Shown: positions 23,304 through 37,217 of the stretch, piece after piece | How positions within the stretch are numbered: position 1 is the first letter of the stretch | How the letters are laid out: every line of letters begins with the position of its first letter | From: Laccaria trichodermophora | Lineage: Eukaryota > Basidiomycota > Agaricomycetes > Agaricales > Hydnangiaceae | Assembly: GCA_018417955.1 (NCBI GenBank) | Contig: JACTVC010000002.1 | Coordinates: 1,178,001 to 1,242,000, forward strand | DNA length: 64,000 bases | Reading direction: 5' to 3' | Position numbers and translations under genes: made by a program | The notes under the pieces: model-generated | Databases searched by the model: none | What the model saw: only the letters and a program-made list of their open reading frames with translations | Told to the model about the DNA's origin: nothing

Positions 23304-25096
23304 TACGTGGTAGGATTCGATGAAGGGCTCCATTTCTGGGGTGGTCATAGCGCGAGATTTCAAAGCCAGCTTTGCTTTCGAGAACAATGTTGTAACACCA
23401 AGGCTCTGCATACCAGTCCCAAAGCCCTTCCATCATAGATTCTGCCTGAAGGGCATTGCCAAAGGGGGGCATGCATTCAGGATAATCAATTCGGAAGAGT
23501 GGGTTGATGATGGGGACGTCCACATGTGACAAGGTGGTATCTTCACGATCACGAGGCAGAAGAGCTGGTATGTCCCACACAGAAGCGCATGTACTCCCAA
23601 ATAAGATAATCGAGTCGTTGGTGATGACCTACAATACATGAAAGTTATCATGTGTGGTATAACATAATATAACGTTGAACCCACCTGATGGAATGTGTCC
23701 ACGACGCACCACGTTGCTGATGTATCAATTACAAAATCCCAGACTGTCAGGATATAATCCCGTACGACAACTATTCGGTTGAGATGTATTGAATATAGTT
23801 GGGCGGAGGAGCTGAAGGGCATCCGAAAGTGGGAGAGTAACTCCAACTGTGGGCGGTCATGGTGGGGATGTATTTTGTATACCTGAAGATTGTGCGATCT
23901 GATTTAAATAAATTTGAACTGAGCAGCTTGGCTGAGATTACAAGACATGACCCACTGTGCACTTTGACCTATTTATCCATGCTCGTCTTCGGCGGACTCA
24001 GCTGAAACGCAGATTCGGAGAGCTGTTCCATCTGGGCTGCGGTGAACCAGAAACAGCCCCTTTAATTGGATTTTTACAGACGCAAGAAGTCGAGTATTGC
24101 GATCCAAGTTAACAAAGTATCCGGGGTATCTCCAAGGTCACACACACTCAGTAGGTCATCAGAAATAAGGATTAGGTATCAACCGCCAGGAACAAGGAAT
24201 AGGTCAAATAGACTGTCACCCCACACAGTTGTACCGTCATCGCTATGGCTGGTAGGTCCGCAAAGACTGCGCTTGGTCCTGTATGGTTGACCATCACCCA
24301 CTTGTGACAGTTTACTGGCTGAGCCGATGAATCGCCACAATGAGGGTATCACAGCAGCATGTTCTAATTCCAATAAGGTCATCTCCGTGATATGAAAAGA
24401 GGGCATGAAGACAGAATTCGCAACACAAACGCGTCGGAGGGTGTTCAACCAAACCTGGCGTTGCAACGTGGCTTCATGTAATGTTTTACATGTCTATGGT
24501 GGATTAGCACCTTTCTTAGAATAGTATATGCAAAAAAGAAGCCTTACTTTTCTGAGAGCGATGATATGGAGGGGGTCTAGAAATGAGAAGAGGTGTAGGA
24601 GTAAATCCAGTGGCAGCAGTGATAGGAAATCGGCGGAGCCGCACATCTTGAGATGATCGCATTGGACGTTTTTTGCCATACAATCCATTTTCGTTAACAC
24701 GGACTACCGGTGTCAGGACTGAATTTGAAGATATGAAATGGGGGCACAGTGGACGAGTTAACGGACTTGGAAGTGCATGATGGACCAGCGAATGATAGCA
24801 ATTGTTTAAACTCATCATCTTATCTTATCTTATCTCAGTGTTTGAATGTCAAAACTTGAACAAGGTTAAGTACTTGCTGTCCATTCCACTGAGTGGGCCC
24901 TGCGAGATTCATTGAAGTTCGCTTGTTCAGAAGTTGTACGGACTAAGTACCAGGCGGAGAGTAAGTACTTATAAATACACCCCTACAAAAAATTTTAAGT
25001 ACTCACGGCCATCCCTTCAAGCCCCGCCCATTGATTTCCCTTGGTTCAGTGGTGGGGGAGAGCCAGTGGGACAAAGGACTGCCGTGTAAACCAATG

Positions 25097-26860
25097 CTAT
25101 GTCTGTACCCCGACAGCGCCTGAAGTGGCGGGGAAGGTGCGCGATTCTGATTGGACATTCGAGCATAGACACGAACGAAAGTCGCAAACATGAATCTCAT
25201 CGTAAAAGAAGAGATAAAGCCTAGCGGAAAACGGACGGAGTGATATACTGAGGAGTTCACCTTTCCATTCCTCAAGGATCAACGCCAGCTCGTTATCCCT
25301 CGGAGTTACAGTGACCTGAGAGAATGCGGATGTGTGGATTTTGATGATGCCAGTTCTCTCAGTCCAGGACATAACCAGCTGATTGTGGCATACACGGTAG
25401 GGTTCAATGAAAATATCCTTTTCTAGGGTGGTCGTAAGCTCGTAGCATGCGGTCTTTTTGATGGTGCCCCCAGTCGTATCCTTGTTGAAGGCTACCAGAT
25501 AGCGCGAGATTGCAAAGCCGGCTTCCCTTTGGAGAACAGCGTCGTAACGCCAACACCAAGGCTCCGTACTATACCAGTCCCAAGGCCCTTGAATCGAAGA
25601 TTCTGCCTGCAAAGCATCATTAAAGGGGGGCATGCATTCAGGATAATTGATATGGAAGAGTGGGTGGATGATGGGGACATCCACATATGGCAAGGTGGTA
25701 TCTGCATGATCACGAGGCAGAAGAGCTGGTTTGTTCCACATGGAAACACATGTACTCCCAAATAAAATAATCGAGTCATTGGCGATGATGATCTACAATA
25801 CATAAAAGTTATAACAATGTGTGGTATCACATCACATAACATTGAACGCACCTGATGAAATTCGCCTACGACGCGCCACGTTGCTGACGTATCGGCTACA
25901 AAATCCCATACTGTCAGGATGTCATCCCATATAAAAACTATTTGATTGAGTTGTATTGAGCATAGTTGGGTGGAGGAGCCCCAGAGGATCCAGTGGGAAA
26001 GCAACTCTAACTGAGGGTGTTCATGATGGGGATATATTTCGTATACCTGAAGATTGTACGATCTGATTTGAATAAGAGCTGGGAAACTTGGCTGAATTAC
26101 AAGACATGACCCACTGTACACTTTGACCTATTTGTTCATCCCCGCCTTCAGCGGGCTCATCCGAAACGAAAATTCGGAGAGCTGTTCCATCTGGGCTGGG
26201 GTGAACCAGAAACAGCCACTTAAATTGAATTTCCACAGATGCAAGAAGTCGAGTATTGCAGTCCAATAAGGTATCCGGCGTATTTCCAAGGTTGTACACA
26301 CTCATTTGGTCGTCAAAAAAAAGGATTAGGTATCGACCGCCAGGAATGAGGAATAAGTCAGATAGAGTGTCGCCCCACGTAGTAACTTTGCCATCATCAT
26401 CATGGCTGATAGGTCCACGAAGAATACGCTTAGTCCTGTACGTCTGATCATCACCCTCTGGTGGCAGTTTATTGGCTGAGCCGATGGATTGCCACAACGA
26501 GGGTATGATAGCAGCATGTTCTAATTCCAATAAGGTCATCTCCGTGAAAGGAAAAGAGGGCGTGAAGACGAAATTCACAACACAAACACGTTGGAGGGTG
26601 TTCAACCAAACCTGGCGTTGCAACGTTGCTTCATGTAAAGTTTTGCATGTCTACGGTGAATTAGCACCTTTCTTAGAATAGGATATGCAGAAAAAAAGTC
26701 TCACTTTCCTGAGAGCGATAATATGGAGGGGATCTAGAAACGAGAAGAGGTGTAGGAGTAAATCCAGTGGCAGCAGTGACAGTTGGGTGACAGGAAGTCG
26801 GAGGAGCCGCTCGTCTTGTGATAATCGCATTGGGTGTTCTTCGCAACACAATTCATACAC
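25097..26860 (-). CDS. F-box protein copy 2
   Basis: Same family as copies 1, 3, 4 and 5. The F-box core LLPLDLLLHLFSFLDPLHII is at about 26730-26790, followed by a GT-AG intron and the block QRQVWLNTLQRVCVVNFVFT. The last exon ends CDFRSCLCSNVQSESRTF...GVQT at 25097. Compared with copies 3 and 5, an extra 11 bp (AGTTGGGTGAC, near 26788) sits just before the F-box. Reading from the usual start (ATGAATTGT, about 26856) would therefore shift frame. A start at ATG 26860, four bases upstream, is in frame with the F-box (MYELCCEEHPM...). Whether that start is used is unknown. It could be functional or a pseudogene. Confidence 0.6.
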
Positions 26861-27169
26861 GGATTGGCAGTGTCAGGACCAACTTTGAAAATATGAAATG
26901 GGGGCAGGCACGGTCAGATGAGTCGACGGACTTGGATGTGATTGACCTTCAAGTTCAAGTTGCAATTTTGATCCAGGCCAAAAAAATTCCACGCGAAATT
27001 AATCAACGCTTACCCCACTGCCGTTACTGCGGGCAATTTGCTCATATGCAAACACACGAATTATAAAATACTATTGACAAAAACGACATCCACCCAATCA
27101 CACACACCCTATGTACCCAAGCGCCGCACATTAGTTTCCTTCATATTTGGGTCCTCTGCAACGAACCTA

Positions 27170-28870
27170 CTACTCCGACTGGACATTCATGCATAGAGGC
27201 GAACGAAAGTCGTAAACATGAACCTGACCGTAAGAGGAAAAACAAAGCCTAGCGGCAAACGGACAGAATGACATGTTAACATGGTTACTTTCCCGGTTAC
27301 TCTCCCATTCCTCGAGGATCAATCGCTCATCATCCAGAAGAGTTACAGTGTCCTGGGAGGACAATGTTGACGTGTGGGTTTTGATGATGCATTCCATCCA
27401 GGATCCCTCAATCCAGGACAATACCAGCCGATCGTGGCATACACGGTAGGTTTCAATGAAGAAATCCATCTCTGGGGTGGTCATAAGCTCATAGCATGCA
27501 TTTTGTTTGATGGTGCCCCCAGTCATCTCCTTGTTGAAAGCCACCAAATAGCGCGAGATCGCAAAACCGGCTTCGCTTGGGAGAACAATGTCAAACCACC
27601 AAGGTGCCGATGCTGTATACCAGTCATCAAACCCTTTAATCATAGAACCAGTCTGAACGTCATCGTCAAGGGAAGGCATGCATTCAGGATAATCGATTCG
27701 GAAGAGTGGGTTGATGATGGGGACGTCCTCATATGGCAAAATGGTATGTTCACGATCACGAGGCAGAAGAGCTGGTATCTTCCAGACGAGAATGCACATA
27801 CTCCCAAATAAAACAATCGAGTCGTTGGCGATGATGGTCTACAATTCGTAAAAGTTATCATGTGTGGTATACATAACATTGAACGCACCTTATGGAATTC
27901 GCCTACGACGCGCCACGTTGCTAACGTATCGGCTACGAAATCCTTGCGAAATCCCACACTGTCAGGATGTCATCCCTTATAATAACAATTCGATTGAGAT
28001 ATACTGAATATAGTTGGGTGTAGGAGCCCAAGGGCATCCAGTGGGAGAGTAACTCCAATTGTGGGTGGTCGTGGTGGGGATATATTTCGTATACCTGAAG
28101 CTTGTACCATCTGAAATAAATTGAAACTGAGCAACTTGACTGAAATTACAAGAAGTCATGACCCACTCTCTATTTTGACCTACTTCACTTGGAACGAAGA
28201 TTCGGAGAGCTGATCCATCTGGGCTGGGGTGAACCAGAAAATCCCACTTGTATTGAATTGCCACAGATGCAAGAGGTTGAGCATTGCAATCCAGTAGGGT
28301 ATCTGGGGTATATCCAAGGTCGTACACGCTCATTAGGCCGTGAACAAGAAGGATTAGGTATCGACCACCAGGGACGAGGAATAGGTCATCTAGAGTGTCG
28401 CCCCACGGAGTTATGCTGTCATCACCATGGCTGGTAGGTCCGCGAAGAATACGCTTAGTCCTGTACAGCTGATCATCACCCTCTGGTAGCGGTTTATTGG
28501 CCGAGCCGATGGTTCGCCACAACGAGGGTATGACGGCAGCATGTTCTAATTCCAATAAGGTCATCTCCATGAAAGGAAAAGAGGGCGTGAAGACGGAATT
28601 CGCAACACAAACGCGTCGGAGGGTGTTCAACCAAACCTGGCGTTGCAACGTGGCTTCATGTAAAGTTTTACATGTCTATGGTGGATTAGAACCTTCCTTA
28701 GAATAGGGTATACAGAAAAGAAGCCTTACTTTTCTGAGAGCGATGATATCGAGGGGATCTAGGAACGAGAAGAGGTGTAGGAGTAAATCCAGCGGCAGCG
28801 GTGACAAGAAATCGGCGGAGTCGCTCGTCTTCAGATGATCGCAATGGACGTTCTCCGCTACAAAATCCAT
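27170..28870 (-). CDS. F-box protein copy 3
   Basis: Start ATG at 28870 (MDFVAENVHCDHLKTSDSAD). The F-box follows within 50 residues: SPLPLDLLLHLFSFLDPLDI then IALRK. The first intron donor is GTAAGG next to that Lys codon (28729 downward), and its acceptor is at 28676. The long second exon contains MTLLELEHAAVIPSLWRTI and DDLFLVPGGRYLILLVHGLM. Later exons include WSYSPTGCPWAPTPNYIQYI and DREHTILPYEDVPIINPLFR. Spacing of short hydrophobic strands hints at a beta-propeller-like C-terminal half, as in many Agaricomycete F-box proteins, but no WD signature was seen. Nearly identical to copy 5, 7.9 kb downstream. Substrate unknown. Confidence 0.7.
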
Positions 28871-29366
28871 TTTCGTTAACGCGGATTGGCAGTGTCAGCA
28901 CCGAATTTTGAAACTACGAAATGGGGGCGGGCACGGTTGGACGAGTTAACAGACCGGATGTGATTGACGTTCAAGGTCAAGGTGCAATATATGCAAGCCA
29001 AACAATCTCCTGGTCCACACGAAATTTATTCATCTTGACCGAAAAAGGAAGACCTCGTAGCTGATGTGACGAGCATGAAGTGTATTGTGATTTCTCATGG
29101 TACCAGGTACAGTGCCTCCGGAGTCGCCCACACACTTCAAGTGCTAATTTCAAATCCACAAGACCAGGACGCTTTGCTCATCTAACGGTATCCAGCTGTC
29201 CTCCACAAATTTTCGCTAGTAACTGGGAAGTATATTATAAGCCTCTGGCAGATGCCTATTTACAAGCCACAAGTTGTCCAGCCCAGAAGAAAACCCATGA
29301 AAACCCACACGTTGTAACGAAACCCTCCATAAAACAAGGGGCGCCCATGTCACATACACACGGACC

Positions 29367-30855
29367 CTACAACATCGTCTCATAGATGGCAGCAGGACAA
29401 CCCGTGTATCCTACAGCCCAATCCTGCGCCGGCTTCCCCTGCATATGTATGACATCGAGTACATGGTCCAGAGGTTTTTCATGCAACACCCGCTTGGCGA
29501 GTTCTGGAGCGCTATCCAGTTGAGACCGATGAATGCCCCGTCGATTTTCCCGGCTGAGATCAGCAAAGCTGCTTCTTCTGGGGAGACGGCTCCGTCCAGG
29601 AAGGCCTTAGCGTGCTTGATGTAGGGGCCGAAAGATTCAAGCACATCATGTAGGATGGCTCCTTTCTTGCCTGAATGCTAAGCCATTAGATTTGAGCATG
29701 ATCCCTTGGAGAAATTGAGGTGCTCACCGTCAATTTCATTCGCATGGGCAGTGTACCGAAGTAATGTGATATAAGAAAGATTTAATTTGTCGGTTTCGGC
29801 GATGAAGTAGCGGTAGGTATCGAGTGTCTCCTGTAAAGGCGTACTACATGAATGAGCTTGAATGAGTGAGATTTAACACAGATAATCGAGCTTACCCTAC
29901 ATCGTTATCGCCATTAGGAGAGTTCATCTAAATACCAACGTTGCGGCCAAAAACCTGAATGACAGCTTTGAGGACTTCAAGGCCGAATTGAGAGCGATTT
30001 TCAACGCTCCCTCCCCATTGATCTGTTCGGGTATTTGCCCTGCTGTCGAGAAATTGGGCGATCAAAGATCCGTTGGCACTATGCACTGGTTCAGAAGGTC
30101 AGCGCATTGTGAAAATGAGATCCAGAACAAGCACACATTCGACGCCATCGAACCCAGCCAATTTCGCATGAACAGCGGCATGCTTGAACTGGTCAATGAT
30201 TACTTGAGGATCAGGAACAGCAGTGGGCTATATACACATCAACGTCAGCGCAGAGACCGTACAGAATACCAAGGCACCCACAGTGACAGATCCAGGTATG
30301 CCAGGAATATGGCGAAACTTTCCACCTCTGGCGGAAAATGCGGAAGGGGCATAGACGGGCTTAGGATGGAGGTCAGATGTGTTTATAGAATCAGCGGACA
30401 AAATACTCACTGTCCCAGCGAGTTTCTGTTCTGGATCAACTGAGTGGGCAGCCCGCCCGACTGCGTACAGTTAACGTTATTTAGGATCTCGAAGTCTATA
30501 CAGAGCCCCAAGATATCTCACCGTAACATAGTTGTGCGTAGATGTGCCTGCCTCCGCGATGAACGATGGGTCTGCTCCGGATCCCCAATGCCTGGCGTAT
30601 GTGGCAACTCGGTGCTAGACGCTAAAATTTTAATCGGCGTATGCAAGACATCGGATCTGGACGTACCCTTGACGCGTGACGAGGATACCTTCGATCACGA
30701 TCAAACCTGCCGTTCCGAGTGTTCGTTGGATGTCGTACTCGGTCATGAGGTCACTAGGTATGGCGTTTGGTACATGTCTCCTGGTAACCGCGGACATGCC
30801 AATTCCGTTCTGAATGATGATGTTGAAGAGATTGGAAGAGACAAGCGTTCGTCAT
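29367..30855 (-). pseudogene. Old yellow enzyme-like, copy C (minus, frameshifted)
   Basis: Start ATG 30853-30855, reading MTNACLFQSLQ. An 8-bp deletion relative to copy E removes the bases for LGD (near 30822) and shifts frame before IIIQNRIGMSA. A second lesion is a missing base near 29509, so WIAHPELAKRVL becomes WIALQNSPSGCC. Middle exons are well kept, including MPLQETLDTYRYFI-like and AFLDGAVSPEEAALLISAGK. Otherwise it is almost identical to copy E. Divergently oriented from copy D with ~0.93 kb between starts. Confidence 0.8.
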
Positions 30856-31708
30856 TGGGATTATCAAAGCATTGGTTGATGAACGGTAGTCAGAGGAATG
30901 CGACTGCGAGGGGGCATGTTCTTCAGCACTTTGTATCCACACGACCCAATTACGTTGAGTAAAACCTTCTCATTTCTTTAGAGCATTCACCCTCTCCTCA
31001 TAGGAGGAACGGCCTTCGGTCTGCCTCAGGCTTCGAATGTCCACAAGATTTCGTCAGTTCAGATATAGCAAGCTAAAACCCACTCACTTACTTCCTGCCC
31101 AAGGAAGGATGCTTAAAGATGTTGCGCTCCGGCTACGCTCCTTCATGCCCGCATAGCTAAACTCGTACTCGTATCTCTTCTGAGAGCCAAATTGAAGATC
31201 ACCGGCGGAGGTATATCTCTCCGGGATTCTTGTCCTGTACCACAGAAAGACAAAAGTTGGAAAAATCTCATCCCGATTCCTTACCAGCAGAATACACCAT
31301 AAAACCACAGTTTAGGCCCGAGTAAACTGGAGTGATACTAGCTCGGGACGCCTTCAATTACATTGTGCCATAGCAAGGATTTGAAGGGGTCTTGAGTCTA
31401 ACCATGGAAGATATCTGTAAAAAAAACGGAGACACATACAAAAAAAGACCTGTAGAACTGACATCAAACACAAAGCTACACAACGGCCAGCGGCAAGATT
31501 GGTGACCAGTGAGGCTGACCGATGTTGAATGTGCTGACTCACGGAATTGATGTTGGCATGTGAAGGATTCGCCAAACAAAGTCATAGGTGTAATCAGCAC
31601 AAGCCTTGATATATTGATAAGCGGTTCTCTTTCTCCCGACCTCGCAAACTGACAAAGAACATTGCGTGAGCTGACTGAGGATCAAGAAGAAGCACCATGG
31701 CGAAAGGG

Positions 31709-31715
31709 TATATAG
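31709..31715 (+). promoter_or_regulatory. TATA box of OYE copy D
   Basis: TATATAG, 77 bp upstream of ATG 31786, in the context AGGGTATATAGTGCGG shared with copy F. Confidence 0.65.
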
Positions 31716-31785
31716 TGCGGATTGCGCATGCCCTCCGCCAAACTCAGAACTTCAATACATACCACCCAATAACTCGACGATACCA

Positions 31786-33315
<1,530 letters not shown>

Positions 33316-33718
33316 ATGTAAACTTTCGCATACGAAGTATTCCCTCATGATTCGTTTCATAGATGTACTTAAAGTATGCTCCTTACCTGTGATCATCTTG
33401 CAATGTTTTATTGCAACCGCCTTACAACCGCAGGTTTTCCGACCTTGCACTGACTTGAAAAGAGATACTTACACTGCGCTTCCATGTCAAGGGAAGCATA
33501 TTGCAGCTCAGTTATCTCAACACATAAATATATAAATCCTACATAATGTCCAATTAATGACATCTACAGACCCCTGGTAAATCGTATTGACTTTCAATTA
33601 CTCACAACCACTGTCCCTTCAAGCCCTCGCGCACTGATTTCCCTCGGCCAGGTAACAGGGAAAGCTTGGGCTGTACAGGCTTGTAACGACCGCCGTATAA
33701 ACCAATGCCATATCTATG

Positions 33719-34412
33719 TCATTTTCCAACTACCCCGCCAGTGCCCAAAGTGGCGGAGAAGGTTCGCGACTCTAATTGGACATTCGAGCAAAGAGGCGGA
33801 CGAAAGTAGTAAACATGAATCTCATTGCAAGAGAAAAGACAAAGCCTAGCGGAAAACGGACAGAGTGACATGTTAAAATGGTCACTTTCCCACTCCTCTA
33901 GAATCAATGACTCATCAATTACGGTGTCCTGAGAGAACAATGCGGACGTGTGGGTTTTGATAGTGCATCCCTCCCTGTAAGATATAACCAGCTGATCCTG
34001 GCATACGCGGTAGGATTCGATGAAGGGCTCTATTTCTGGGGTGGTCACAAGCTCATAGCATGCGGTCCTTTCAATGGTGCCCCCAGTCATGTCCTTATTA
34101 AAGGCTACAAAATAGCGCGAGATTTCAAAGCCAGCTTCGCTTTCGAGAACAATGTCGTAACACCAAGGCTCTGCATACCAATCCCAAAGCCCTTCCATCA
34201 TAGATTCTGCCTGAAGGGCATCGCCAAAGGGGGGCATGCATTCAGGATAATCGATTCGGAAGAGTGGGTTGCCAATGATGGGGACGTCCACATGTGACAA
34301 TGTGGTATCTTCACGATCACGAGGCAGAAGAGCTGGTATGTTCCACACGGAAGCGCATGTACTTCCAAACAAGATAATCGAGTCGTTGGTGATGACCTAC
34401 AATACATAAAAG
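33719..34412 (-). pseudogene. F-box protein copy 4, C-terminal fragment
   Basis: Only the last part of the F-box-family protein is present, from the exon starting near VFGSTCASVWNIPALLPRDR to the stop at 33719. Homology with the other copies stops abruptly at about 34412, inside the intron after CTACAATACATAAAAGTTATC. The F-box itself and the first two-thirds are missing. The order of exons and the end (VQLESRTFSATLG...) match copy 1 closely. It retains the 65 bp lost from copy 1. Confidence 0.8.
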
Positions 34413-34916
34413 TTATCTGTGAATGCCACGTAACGGATCCACTCTGAGGAAGATTTTTCGGATCCCCAAACGCCCGCATTCATCGTTTGGCCGAGTCAAA
34501 CGTTCTCTGAGACGGAGGCAGCGACGTCCCGATAATGACCATGAGGAGGAAGGTGGAACAGGACCATGTGGCGCCTTTACTGGGCGGCCTCTATGAACTG
34601 CAAGCTGCTGCGCGTCCGACCCGGAAAGCCCGCTCGTCAGCATGCATGTTGGATCTGTGATGGGAAGACCGGGGATGGGGTGAAGACGACGACGGGCAAT
34701 CTGGGGCCTGTAAAGACGAGGAAGGGGACGAGCAGGAGTGGGACCGCGGCTGCAAGTAAGAAAAAGCGGTTGTAGTGAACGTTAAGGATGATGGTGAAAC
34801 GCTGTTTTGTTTTGATCTTCTTACGTAGCATAGTTGTATTTAGACGCTACAGCTTTGTATCGGGAACCGGTTGTTCCTTATTGGGACCGCTCCGGAATAT
34901 ACCTCTACCTCTACCT
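34413..34916. other. Unrelated GC-richer segment at the duplication junction
   Basis: About 500 bp with no counterpart at the equivalent place in the other copies. On the plus strand it contains a short frame ending at 34775 with a basic tail (AAASKKKRL) preceded by a TGNLGPVKTRKGTSR-like stretch. This looks like the 3' end of some captured coding sequence. I do not recognise the parent gene. Confidence 0.45.
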
Positions 34917-35068
34917 CTTACCCCACTGCCGTTACTGTCCGTTTTTGCTCATGTTCGTTTTATGCAAACACACTAATTATAATAACTTGACAAAAACGAC
35001 ATCCACCCAATCTACCCAAGCGCCGCACATTACTTTCCTTTATATTTGAGTCCTCTACTACGAACCTA

Positions 35069-36758
35069 CTACTCTGACTGGACATTCGAGCATAGTGGCG
35101 AACGAAAGTCGTAAACTTGAACCTGACCGTAAGAGGAAAAACAAAGCCTAGCGGCAAACGGACAGAATGACATATTAACATGGTTACTTTCCCGGTTACT
35201 CTCCCATTCCTCGAGGATCAATGGCTCATCATCCAGAAGAGTTACAGTGTCCTGGGAGGACAATGTTGACGTGTGGGTTTTGATGATGCATTCCATCCAG
35301 GATCCCTCAATCCAGGACAATACCAGCCGATCGTGGCATACACGGTAGGTTTCAATGAAGAAATCCATCTCTGGGGTGGTCATAAGCTCATAGCATGCAT
35401 TTTGTTTGATGGTGCCCCCAGTCATCTCCTTGTTGAAAGCCACGAAATAGCGCGAGATCGCAAAGCCGGCTTCGCTTGGGATAACAATGTCAAACCACCA
35501 AGGCGCCGATGCTGTATACCAGTCATCAAACCCTTTAATCATAGAACCAGTCTGAATGGCATCGTCAAGGGAAGGCATGCATTCAGGATAATCGATTCGG
35601 AAGAGTGGGTTGATGATGGGGACGTCCTCATATGGCAAAATGGTATGTTCACGATCACGAGGCAGAAGAGCTGGTATGTTCCAGACGAGAATGCACGTAC
35701 TCCCAAATAAAACAATCGAGTCGTTGGCGATGATGGTCTACAATTCATAAAAGTTATCATGTGTGGTATACATAACATTGAACGCACCTTATGGAATTCG
35801 CCTACGACACGCCACGTTGCTAACGTATCGGCTACGAAATCCCACACTGTCAGGATGTCATCCCTTATAATAACAATTCGATTGAGATATACTGAATATA
35901 GTTGGGTGTAGGAGCCCAAGGGCATCCAGTGGGAGAGTAACTCCAACTGTGGGTGGTCGTGATGGGGATATATTTCGTATACCTGAAGCTTGTACCATCT
36001 GAAATAAATTGAAACTGAGCAACTTGACTGAAATTACAAGAAGTCATGACCCACTCTCTATTTTGACCTACTTCACTTGGAACGAAGATTCGGAGAGCTG
36101 ATCCATCTGGGCTGGGGTGAACCAGAAAATCCCACTTGTATTGAATTTCCACAGATGCAAGAAGTCGAGCATTGCAATCCAGTAGGGTATCTGGGGTATA
36201 TCCAAGGTCGTACACGCTCATTAGGCCGTGAGCAAGAAGGATTAGGTATCGACCGCCAGGAACGAGGAATAGGTCATCTAGAGTGTCGCCCCACGGAGTT
36301 ATGCTGTCATCACCATGGCTGGTAGATCCGCGAAGAATACGCTTAGTCCTGTACGGTTGATCATCACCCTCTAGTGGCGGTTTATTGGCCAAGCCGATGG
36401 ATCGCCACAATGAGGGTATCACAGCAGCATGTTCTAATTCCAATGAGGTCATCTCTGTGAAAGGAAAAGATGGCACGAAGACGGAATTCGCGATGCAAAC
36501 GCGTCGGAGGGTGTTCAACCAAACTTGGCGCTGCAACGTGGCTTCATGTAAAGTTCTACATGTCTATGGTAAATTAGCACCTTTCTTAGAATAGGATATG
36601 CAGCAAAAAAGCCTCACCTTTCTGAGAGCGATGATATGGAGGGGATCTAGAAACGAGAAGAGGTGTAGGAGTAAATCCAGCGGCAGTGGTGACAGGAAAT
36701 CGGCGGAGCCGCTCGTCATGAGATCATCGCATTGGACGCTCTTCGCCACATAATCCAT
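35069..36758 (-). CDS. F-box protein copy 5
   Basis: Start ATG 36756-36758 (MDYVAKSVQCDDL). The F-box region PLPLDLLLHLFSFLDPLHII is near 36640-36700. Exon 2 begins after a GT-AG intron with the QRQVWLNTLRRVCIANSVFV block. Downstream exons contain GDTLDDLFLVPGGRYLILLA, then HPSPDGSALRIFVPSEVGQN and MPYEDVPIINPLFRIDYPEC. The stop is at 35069, after PLCSNVQSE. No lesion was noticed by eye. Near-identical to copy 3, so the two are products of the recent duplication. Probable SCF substrate receptor; target unknown. Confidence 0.72.
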
Positions 36759-37217
36759 TTTCGTTGATACGGATTGGCAGTGGCAGGACCGATTTGAAAA
36801 CGTGAAATGGGGGCGGGCACGGTTGGACGAGTCAACGGATTGGACGTGATTGACGTTCATTCAAGTTCAAGTGTAGTACAACCAGGCCAAACAATCTCCA
36901 CGCGAAATTCATCTTGGCATCCCGAGATACAGACCTCATAGCTGATGCGTCGACCATGAAGTAATCGACGTTTGTTGGATGAAGTCAGGTGCCTTCGAAG
37001 TCGCCCAACACACTTGAAATTTTAATATGTACCAGGACCACCAGAAGAAGTTTCTTACCTTTTCCGCTGGTAATTGGGGAGTATATCATAAGCCTCTGGC
37101 AGATGCCTATTTACAAGCCACAAGTTGTCCAGCCCAGACGAAAACCCATGAAAACCCACACGCTGTAACGAAACCCTTCATGAAACAAGGGGCGCCCACG
37201 TCACATACACGCGGACC

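Larger units (their letters stand above)
19069..24688 (-). pseudogene. F-box protein copy 1, split by a copia element
   Basis: F-box proteins recruit substrates to SCF ubiquitin ligases. The start is ATG at 24688 (MDCMAKNVQCDHL), followed by an F-box, LLPLDLLLHLFSFLDPLHII. After an intron comes a long C-terminal region beginning TLQRQVWLNTLRRVCVANSV-like. The gene runs to 23304, is interrupted by the copia element at 19357-23303, and resumes from 19356 down to a stop at 19069. The 5-bp sequence TACGT is duplicated at the insertion. Compared with copy 4, a 65-bp segment is missing near 23348 (GGTGGTCA joined directly to TAGCGCGAG), a frameshifting deletion. Together these make it a pseudogene. 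Confidence 0.8.

Noticed and set aside
29988..30443. Plus-strand ORFs of ~150-180 codons at 29988 and 37759
   Set aside because: They are antisense shadows of OYE copies C and E, running across their introns.
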